Shown here: piece by piece, positions 8,872 to 17,400 of the stretch
How positions within the stretch are numbered: the stretch's first letter is position 1
Layout of the letters: each line of letters begins with the position of its first letter
Source: Acidobacteriota bacterium
GTDB lineage: Bacteria > Acidobacteriota > Blastocatellia > Pyrinomonadales > Pyrinomonadaceae
DNA: 26,973 bases
Assembly: GCA_016715115.1 (NCBI GenBank)
Contig: JADKBM010000005.1
Span: 1-26,973, forward strand
Direction: 5' to 3'
Translations under genes and position numbers: made by a program
Notes under the pieces: model-generated
What the model was told of the DNA's origin: nothing
Seen by the model: the letters and a program-made list of their open reading frames with translations, nothing else
Databases searched by the model: none

Positions 8872-9458
8872 TCAGATCACACCTTTCGTCGTCATATGTC
8901 CCCACATCCAGGCGCCCGAGCCGGCATCGCCCTTCGAGCCGCCTTCTGTCCCGGCAATACCACCGTGCGTCGTATTGAATTTTCCGGGCACATAGTTGAC
9001 GCCCGTTTCAAATTTTTGGCGCATGTCGGAAAGACCGACGCCCAGATCCCTTCCTTGCTAAGCGCTTCCGCGTGATAGCAATTCGTCACATTGCTCGGCA
9101 CGACGTTCAGGAAATCGGCCGTCGAACCGTCCTGATCTACGGGATCGAACAAAGAAGAGGTGCGTCGATATTGCGCCCGAACCCCGAATTCTTCAGGTCG
9201 ATCGCAACCTGAACGCAGGCCATCGCCGCGACTCCAGCCGACCAGATAGATCAGGCCCGAACCCGCACGAATAAAACTCGTCGCGTTGTCGGCCATTGTC
9301 CGGATATTGATCGAGCTCAAGCTCCAGGAGATCGTGGCCGGTCCGGGGATATACAGTTTGGACGATTCCTTCGTTTGTTGGTAAGCGTTCCAGACGTAAT
9401 ACTTGTAGTTGTTCTCGCCGAGGATCGTTGGCGAACTACCTTCCATCGCAATAAGCAT
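8872..9458 (-). CDS. Small DUF2235-like alpha/beta hydrolase (frameshifted)
   Basis: The ATG at 9458 has AGGAG six bases upstream; a TTG six bases earlier sits too close to that site. The protein starts MLIAMEGSSPTILGENNYKY and has the nucleophile elbow LVGWSRGA (GxSxG type). LFDPVDQDGS follows (candidate acid residue), then NCYHAEALSKEGIWASVFP and NYVPGKFNTTHGGIAGTEGG (candidate histidine). This order resembles the DUF2235/Tle1-like hydrolase group, which includes type VI secretion phospholipase effectors. The assignment rests on motif order only, and the protein is short (about 195 residues). It lacks a signal peptide. Frame switches occur near 9220, 9165 and 9025. It lies 100 bases downstream of the VWFA-related gene on the same strand and may be cotranscribed. 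The substrate is unknown. Confidence 0.6.
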
Positions 9459-9558
9459 AATCAACTCCTGGTTCTTTGGGTGTTTGGCTAGAAATCAAAA
9501 TAGATCATTCATCATCGTCTGCAAACTCCGAAATTCGAGGACGGATAGACTTAGAGCC

Positions 9559-11694
9559 TCACTCGGTCACCTCAAACTGTACGAATTGGGTTGCGATCTT
9601 CACCTTTCCGTGGCGAGATTGTCGAAAACGATGATCTGCAGCACGTAGTCGCCTGCCTCGATCTTGCCTGCTGACTGATCGCGCCAACGGATTTCGCCCG
9701 CGCGAAATCCGACTGCCCGCCAAGATCAAGCGGGATTTGCTTGCCATCGAGCACGAGTTTTCGATCCCGAAAGACGCGAATCTGAGTTGTGAGATTCGGC
9801 CGCTTTGCGCCGTCGAGTCTGGCGTTGTAGATCTCGAACCCATAACGCAGAACGGACCCGCGCTTGAATCGACGCGTTGAAGTGTCATCCATCGGATCGG
9901 TCGTTCCCAATTTGGCGTCCGGTTGACCGTTGACGAAGCTCTTCCATTGCTCGACTGTGAAATTCTCGAGAACGATGCCCGAAATGGTCAAGCGGTTCTT
10001 TTTCAGATTGGGAACTTCGATAAACTGCGACGCCGAACCGACCTTATTCGCCTGACTGTCGCGGATCGCGATGCGAAACTGATACGCGCCGGGTTTCTTC
10101 ACCGGAAAAGTAAAATGATAGACGAATCCGTCCCGCTGAATCTTCTCATATCCGAGAGCGTTCGTGCGGAGCGTGTAAGTCTTTGAGATCTGATCGACCG
10201 GCTGGCCGTTGTCGCCAAAACTCACGGCGAGAACATCGAAGACAGCTTTTGACGCCGTTCGGTTCATCCGTGAACAGATCGTCGGCCTTCACGTGCAGCA
10301 ATGAACGGACATATGTCCCCTTTTCGTCGAAGCCAAAGAGCGTGTTGAGCCGGAGCGAAATGTCATGACCGCGAACGGCGAAACGAGCGCCTTTTGGATC
10401 GCCTGAACCGGAGTCTCGGCCGTCGTCGCTTTCGGCGTTTCCTCACCCGCGACGTTGATGAAACCGCTGCGGTAGCGAACCTTGACGCCGGGCCGTTTGA
10501 CGCGGACGTCGAGTTTGTTGAATTTGCGTTTTTGCTTGTCGAACGTGTCGTCGTCCGGTTGGTAACCGATCAGATAATAGCGCTGGTCGTCGAGCACGCG
10601 TTTGACACCCTCACTCAAGTCGTTGTTGTTGACGACCGCCATTCCGCCGGTTTCGCGGGCGGAAAGACGAGGCCCTCCTGCGTGTCGAAAAGCTCGCGGC
10701 TGCGGCTTGAGATCGCGTTCCTGATCGAATCCGCGCTCGGCGATACGATCTGGTCCTGCGCGTTGATCCCGGTGGTCTGCAAACCGCGCGCATCGACCGT
10801 GTAAAAGACGACAGATGCGCGATTCGCGAGATCGACGAGCTGCCGCATAAAGTCGAAAACCTGATAATTGTCGGTCGTGCCCTTGCGTGTCGCGAGGAAA
10901 TAGCCGGATTCCGTCGGAGAACAGGATGACGGATTTTCGTCCCGGAGTTTCGCCCATCGCGCTGACGACAAAACGCAGCGCACCAAGCGTTCCGACGGCA
11001 AACGAAGCATTCGAAAATCGTCGAAACCGGTCAGGAATTTCTTCTCGTTTTCGATGTCTTCATCCGCGATCGTATCGTCGCCCGCGGCCCTCAGCGTTTC
11101 ATTTGTGGTCGGTTCGATCGGAGCGAATGCGCCGATGTTTCCGCGTCCGAGCGGATACCACTTAACCTTGTCGATCGCCGCGTAAAGCTGTGCTTTGTTG
11201 GACGTAAACTGCTGAAGCGCGCCGATTCCCGCGCTTGTGCGGATGATCGCCACGAGATCGCCGTCGCGCATTTGCTCGTCGACGTATTTCTTGAGCGACC
11301 GGCGGACGTAATACGCGCTTTCGAAAGAGAGCGAGAGATCATCGACGACAAGCGCGATCGTCCGACGGATCTGGTCGGAACGGATCTCGACCGGCGGCAC
11401 GGGAACGGCGATCTTGTCGATCGATTTCACCGGCTCGACCGTTTCGCGAACGCTCGAAAAGAAAGAGAAATTCGAGATTTCCTGTTTTTGTCCGTTTTCG
11501 AAGATCTCGAAATCTTCGGCCTTCAGGTCGCTGACGATCTTTCCTTTCGAGTCGGTCACGGTGACGTCGATCTGAACGAGCGTGGTCGTGATCTTGACAA
11601 CATCGTCCGACGGCGGCGTCGGCGACGGAGCCTGAGAAAATGAGATCGAGCACCACAGAAAGAGAAGCAATAGTGAAACGAGAATTCTGATCAT
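9559..11694 (-). CDS. Secreted VWFA-related acidobacterial protein (frameshifted)
   Basis: The start MIRILVSLLLLFLWCSISFS is a clear signal peptide. A strand-rich module (about residues 30-75) follows: VQIDVTVTDSKGKIVSDLKA, then EDFEIFENG. The von Willebrand A-like domain (about 95-330) has the metal-site motif DLSLS within ALVVDDLSLSFES, then GDLVAIIRTSAGIGALQQF, GRKSVILFSDG and VFYTVDARGL. It closes with LARETGGMAVVNNNDLSEGV and YYLIGYQPDDDTFD. This matches the VWFA-related family expanded in Acidobacteria. The C-terminal 300 residues are beta-rich (GAYQFRIAIRDS and GDYVLQIIVFD) and have no assigned role. The ATG at 11694 has GAGG five bases upstream. Frame switches near 11010, 10915, 10680, 10355, 10265 and 9700 interrupt it. 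Envelope ligand binding is the likely role, by family. Confidence 0.85.
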
Positions 11695-11741
11695 TGCGAC
11701 CTCATCAAGAAAACGGATTCGGATATCGCGCGGTTCTTGGT

Positions 11742-11747
11742 ATTATA
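11742..11747 (-). promoter_or_regulatory. Candidate -10 box of the VWFA-related gene
   Basis: TATAAT on the minus strand lies 47 bases upstream of the ATG at 11694, within the 240-bp region between the divergent VWFA-related and transglycosylase genes. The nearest -35-like sequence, TTGTAC, is 20 bases upstream, a poor spacing. Confidence 0.35.
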
Positions 11748-11934
11748 TAACGAAATCGGTTCTTGCCGTACAATCGTCGAGCCCCGGACAACCGTCGTTT
11801 CAGACGAAACGTTTCGAATTCGCGATTGAGTCGGCTTTCCCCGACAAGAATTTCTGGCTGCGAAAAACATCATTCGCGGATGTCCAGACAAATCCCCGAG
11901 ACATCAAAGCATCGAACCACCGGAGTTTTTATCA

Positions 11935-14276
11935 ATGCCGAGTCTGATTAGTAAAAAGCATAATGTGAGATCGCTCGTGACGGTCTTTGTTTTTGTCTGC
12001 GGACTTCTCGCCGTGCCGTTGACGGCGAGTTGTTCGGGGTTTGGCCCGGAAATGAGCGAGTCAGACGCTGAAGGTTTTGCGCGATATGACGCGCGACAAC
12101 AAATTGCCGCCCGAGGGTCTCGTGCTCGACATCGAAAACCGCTTTTGCGCGTCCGCGCGGGCGTGTTGGCGAAGCTTCTCCGGGCGCGGATCAAGTTTGA
12201 AAACAAAGATTATGAGGAGCGCAGGCGTTGCTCAACTCGGACATCTTCAAGCAAAGACAAAGCTTGCCGACTACGCGCTTTGGTTGCGCGGCCGCGCGCT
12301 TCAGGGCGCCGGACGACACACGGACGCGATGAACGTCTTTTCGAGTCTGATCAGGGATTATCCGACATCGCTGCGCGTGCGCGAATCGAAAGTCCTCTGG
12401 GCGAACTCGGCGATCTCGGCTGGTCAAGCCGCGCAGGTTCCGGCATTCCTGGCCGAATTGAACGATAAAAACCTTGCCGCCGCGCTGCTCGCAACAGCAA
12501 GATCGTACGATGCGGCCGGCAATCAGGCCGAGGCGATCCGGTTCTTCCGCCGCGTCTATTTCTTCGGCGCCGGTTCGCCCGAGGCGAAAGAGGCCGAAAT
12601 GAAGTTGACGCTGCTCGGCCAGTCTCTCGCACCGTTGACCGCGGACGAAGCGGCGACGCGCGCCGACAAGCTTTTCGCGGCGAACAATTTCGCCGATGCG
12701 GATAAGGCCTACGCAGAACTGATGCTGAGTTTCCCGAGTTCTTTGAGCGCCGGAGCGCAGTTGAAACGTCTGACGACGCTCGCCAACGTCAAAAAGATGT
12801 CCGATGCGGCGCTCGCTTTCGCGTCGATCCCGGCGAACGCGGTTGAAAAAGAGAGCGCCTATTACGAACTCGCGCTCGGTTACGCCCGCAACAAACTCTG
12901 GGCCAACGCGAAGACGACGGCCGAGGAAATGCGCGCCCGGTACCCGAACGGGAAGCTGACGCCAAAGACGTTCTTCGATCTTGGAATGGCGGCCCGCGAC
13001 GCGCGCAACAAGCTCGACGAAAGCTATTTTTTGCGCACCGCGGTCGCGGCCTATCCGAACTCCGTCGATATCGCCAAAGCGCAGTTCGAACTCGCCTGGC
13101 TTCAGCACGAAGCGAAGAACTATCAGATGTCCTCGGAGATGTTCACCGAGCATCTCGCGCGATATGTCGACAAGGATTCGACGAATCGCGGCAAGGCCGG
13201 TTACTGGGCGGCCCGCGATTCGCAACTCGCCGGAAAGATCGACGCCGCCTGCGCACTTTATGACGCCGTCATCTATCGCTATGGAGCGAATTGGTACGGT
13301 CATCTTTCGATCCAGCGGATCTCGGCGCTTCGGTCGCAAAGGAAAATGTCAGGGAACGCCGAATTTCCCGGCCGGATCGCTCATACCGAAGGCGGCCGCG
13401 AATCTGAAGATCGTTACCGTCGCGGCTGAAACTGCGGGGAACGCGAACTCGAGCGCGCCGAAAAAATCGGACGATCTGAGCGTCGTCGGACTGTTCGAAT
13501 GGGCGATCGACGAACTGAAGGAAGCGCGCCGGACGACGCCGACCTCGCCAAAGATCAATCTCGCGCTTGCGCGCCATCATCGTCTGAAGGGCGAACAGGC
13601 TCCGGCGCTGCTCGCGCTCGCCAAGAGCTATCCCGATTATGCGCAGATGTTTCCCGAGGAAATGGGCCGCGAGGAATGGGACATCTTCTATCCGCTGACG
13701 AATTGGAACGACATCAAATACTGGGCGGCGCAACGCCGGCTCGACCCGTACCAGGTCGCCGGCTTTATCCGCCAGGAGACGATCTTCGACCCGCGCGCCA
13801 AATCGTCGGCGAACGCCTACGGAATGATGCAGCTGCTGCTTCCGACGGCGCGGGCGGTCGCCAAAAAGTACAATCCGGAGGTCGGAACGGTGACCGTCGA
13901 TATGCTTTATCAGCCGACGCTCAACATTGAACTCGGCACGGCGTATATCCGCGATCAGTATGACAAGTTCGGCCGCGTCGAGTTCGTCGCCGTCGCCTAC
14001 AACGCCGGTCCGGGACGCGTGCCGCAATGGACCGCGACGCTTCCGGCGGAGATCGACGAATTCGTCGAGTTGATTCCGTTCAAGGAAACAAAGGGCTACG
14101 TCCAGGGCATCATCCGCAACACCGCGCAATATCGCAGGCTCTACGACGAGAACGGCAATTTCAAGCCAAACGTCGGGACGCGCGTCCTGCGGGGCGAGAT
14201 CGACTCGAAACCGCGCGACCAGTTCACCGCCGAAAATCCGGACGTCGTTCTCGACGACAGCCGGAACGGCGAGTGA
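11935..14276 (+). CDS. Periplasmic lytic transglycosylase, TPR repeats plus SLT domain (frameshifted)
   Basis: The enzyme cleaves peptidoglycan glycan strands and forms 1,6-anhydro ends. The ATG at 11935 has CGGAG nine bases upstream. The N-terminus (VRSLVTVFVFVCGLLAVPLTASC) is a signal peptide with a possible lipobox cysteine. A long TPR/alpha-solenoid region (about residues 60-480) has repeats such as ALWLRGRALQGAGRHTDAMN, RSYDAAGNQAEAIRFFRRVY and ESAYYELALGYARNKLWANA. The SLT domain (about 600-740) has the catalytic glutamate in RQETIFDP, then AYGMMQLLLPTA and AYNAGPGRVPQW. This is Slt70-like architecture at a slightly larger size (~780 codons). Frame switches occur near 12070, 12150, 12215, 12260 and 13345. 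The catalytic half is intact. The TGA at 14276 is followed directly by the inverted-repeat element. Confidence 0.9.
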
Positions 14277-14297
14277 TGTGACAAGCGTCCCCGCACT

Positions 14298-14423
14298 GGA
14301 GCGCAAGCGTCCCCGCTTGCAATGAGCGCGGAGCGCGAAAAAGCGGTTTGCCGTCAGGCGCGTCGGATTTCAAAGGCCGCTACGGCGTTCTACGCCGTTT
14401 GCAAGCGGGGACGCTTGCGCTCC
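14298..14423. mobile_element. 126-bp element with 25-bp terminal inverted repeats, copy 1
   Basis: The terminal repeats at 14298-14322 and 14399-14423 are perfect inverted copies beginning GGAGCGCAAGCGTCCCCGCT. Each contains its own hairpin, GCAAGCG-TCCC-CGCTTGC. The 76-bp interior (14323-14398) begins TGAGCGCGGAGCG and ends with a second hairpin, ACGGCG-TTCTA-CGCCGT. A partial terminus (AAGCGTCCCCGC) lies just outside at 14283-14294. No coding capacity is evident, so it resembles a REP/BIME or MITE-type element moved in trans. It lies between the convergent transglycosylase and A2M genes. The interior is the exact reverse complement of the one in copy 2. Confidence 0.88.
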
Positions 14424-14445
14424 AATCAGATTGCGCTCCAGTCAT

Positions 14446-17400
14446 TCACTCGAACCTGAACCTCTTCGGCGCGACGACTCCTTTGGCTTCCTCGTTGTAG
14501 TAGTCATACACGACCGACGGCGCCGACTGTGCATTCAAACCGAATCGTGGTCTGAAGCTGAACGCCATATTCAGCGGCTTTTCCGGCCAGAAATAGATCA
14601 CGACCCGATCCGGCAGAATGTCGAAGCTGCTGAGCGCGCCTGCGTTCCTTGCCCGAACCAATCCGGCACGATCAACCTCTGCTCCGGGCGGAAGACCGAC
14701 CTCGGCAATTGCCATTCCCCAATACCGGAACCGGCTTGCGGCGTTTACCCTGCAAACGATCTCTTCGCCGATCTTGCCATTGAGTTTGTCGAATTCGACA
14801 TCGAAGTCAAAAAAGCGGTTGTCCGACGGCGCGGCTTCCCAGTCGACAAAATGGGTCGCAACTGTCTGCGCCAGCAAAAACTCGGAAGTCTCTGACCTGA
14901 TCTCTATTCGGTTGCGTTCACCGACAAGGAATTTGGTCGCGACGACGACCAGCGGTTTGGCAAGGGTGGCACCGGCGAGCGGAACTTCGGCCAATCTGCG
15001 GCCGTTAACGAAGATCTCGGCTTTTCGGTCGACCTTGTTGGCGGGCCTTGAAACCGCGGATTCGAAAAGGACGAGCGCGTCAAGAACGTTGACCGTCGTC
15101 TGAGTCGAATGCCAAACTCCGTATCGGTCCTTGGACCTCAAGAGAAACAAAACGGCTCCGGACTTCAGGTTTTCGAATCGAGCGGATTCTTCGCCGCTTT
15201 TCATATTTGTGAAAGCCTGAAGAGCGAGCGCCGTTGTTTCGATGTTGGCCGCGGTTCCCCAGCCTCCGAACGGCGTCTGCGATGTCGTCCAGTACACGCC
15301 CCCGGATTCGGGAATCGCGAGCATTTCAAGCCTGCCGAGCGCGGCCGCTGCGGTTTGTTCATCGCCGAGTGCCTGCGCCGCCAGCGCGAGATTAGCCACA
15401 AGATATCCGTCCTTCGTTTCGTTCAACGTTCTCAAAAGAAACGCTGCGCCGCGTTTCACGGCAAGCCTGATCGGTTCATCGTCGCGCGCCGTCTTCGTCA
15501 GTGAACGGAGCACATAAGCGGTAGTTGCGCTTTTTTCGCGTCGCTTCGATTCCCAACTGCCGTCTTCGCCTTGCCTCGCAAGCAGCCATTTCTCAGCCTT
15601 TTCGACCCTTTGTTCGTCCACGTCAAGAAACGCGCCCGCTTCGCTGAGAAACCGGAGAACATACGCCGTCAGCGCAACATCCGGTTCGCCGCCGTTCCAG
15701 TAACCAAAGCCCGTGTCGGTCTGATAGTTCAGAAGTCTTTTGTAGCCTTCATCCAGAAATACCTTGGCTTGATTCCTAATCCGCGGGTCGATCTCGCGGC
15801 CGAGTTCCTTCTCGATTCTCAAGATCAGAAGGTTCGGATAGGTCGATGAAGTCGTCTGTTCACCGCAACCGTAAGGACGCTTCAAAAGGCCATCGACCGA
15901 TTCGGCGACGTGAGCGAACATATTCGGGTAAAGCTTGATCTCGGCCCGTCGCGTAGCCGGAAAAGAATTCGCCGGAAATTCGAGGTCGAACGAGGTTTCC
16001 TTCTGAAACAGGCTGGACTTGGACTCGACAATTTCCTTTCCGTTCGGCCGGACGGTGACCGGTTTTTCCACCGCGTCTCCGTCTTTACCCGCAAGCGCGG
16101 TTACTTTCTGTTTTCCGTCAACGACCGGAACACTGGCACGGAAGCGGAACACGCCGCTACGAGTGGAGTTCGAGGGAATTTCGAGTTTTTGCGACCCGCC
16201 ATCAAGTGCCTGCGACCAGTCGTTGGGTGCCAGCGCGACTGAGACCTTCTTTGCACCTTTTGTGTAGTTTCGAACCGGAACCGGCAGTGCGATTTCGTCT
16301 CCCTCGGTCAGAACGCGGGGCGGTTCGAGTTCAACAAAGAATGGCTGGAACGTCATAAGTTCCTTTTCGACGACACCGAAAGCGCCGCTCGTATCTGATC
16401 CGACGACGTACATTTTCCAGGTCGTCAGACTATCCGCCATCTTGAACTTCAATTCGGCTCGTCCCGATTTGTCGGTGACGAGCTCCGGGGACCAGACGAG
16501 AGTCTCCGCAAAATAATCGCGGACGCGCGGGGTGAAGATGGAAGCGGCCCTCGATTCGCGGGGTCCGGTTTTGACGGCATTGACCGAGTTGCTGATCGAG
16601 GCATCGGTGGTGTTCACCACGTCAGCAAGAGCCGTAACCTCAACCGTCGTCGTAACATCGCCAACTTCGAGACCTGCATCGATTTCGGTCAGTGCACCGG
16701 CTTCGATGGAAATGTTCATTATGACCAAAGCCTTGAAATAGCTCGATTCAACACGTAGCTCGTACTGGCCCGGCGTAAGATCGGGGACAAGAAACTCGCC
16801 TTCGGCGTTTCCGGTGACCTGCCGTTTTGACTTGTCGGCGTTGGCGGTGACGGTGATAGTCGAACCGGGAATAACGGCGCCGTTGGCGTCGAAGACAGTA
16901 CCACCGAGCGCTCCGAAGCGGCTGCCCGCCAGCTTTTGCCGATCGATCTTGGACGCGACCTGCGAGAGTGTGGACCGGTTGAGGTCTTCTTCGCTGATCG
17001 CGCCCGAGAACGACGCGAGGTCGAAATCATCAAAGTTGCCCTGAATCCCGTCCATTCCGGCGCTGCGCACGGCGAACATCAGGATCTTTTGTTTGACGAC
17101 AGTCAGCTTCTTCGATTCGAATCGGTAGACGTTCGCGAGTCGCGATGAAGACTTCTGCCGAACGTAATAAGGGCGCCCGAAAGCATCCTTGACACCCGCG
17201 AGATCAAAACCGCTCTTGGCAAGAGCGTTGTTCATCTCCCCCTCATTCAACGGGAAAGTCTTCGATTGCGCGACGTATTTGTTGAAACCCTTTATAAGAT
17301 TGGCTTTCGTGGCCAAGAAATAATCCGAACGGTTCGTCCAAACGACAAAATCGTCATTCGGAAGAACGCCGGCGATCCCGGGATTTCCATCGGGACCGTC

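Noticed and set aside
12191..13339. 382-residue minus-strand open frame
   Set aside because: It is antisense to the TPR part of the lytic transglycosylase, with no recognisable motif.
1..13400. Cluster of genuine pseudogenes
   Set aside because: Single-base frame switches hit unrelated and housekeeping genes alike, without deletions or missense decay of active-site motifs; sequence error is more economical.
13269..14306. 345-residue minus-strand open frame
   Set aside because: It is antisense to the SLT catalytic domain, which has all expected motifs on the plus strand.
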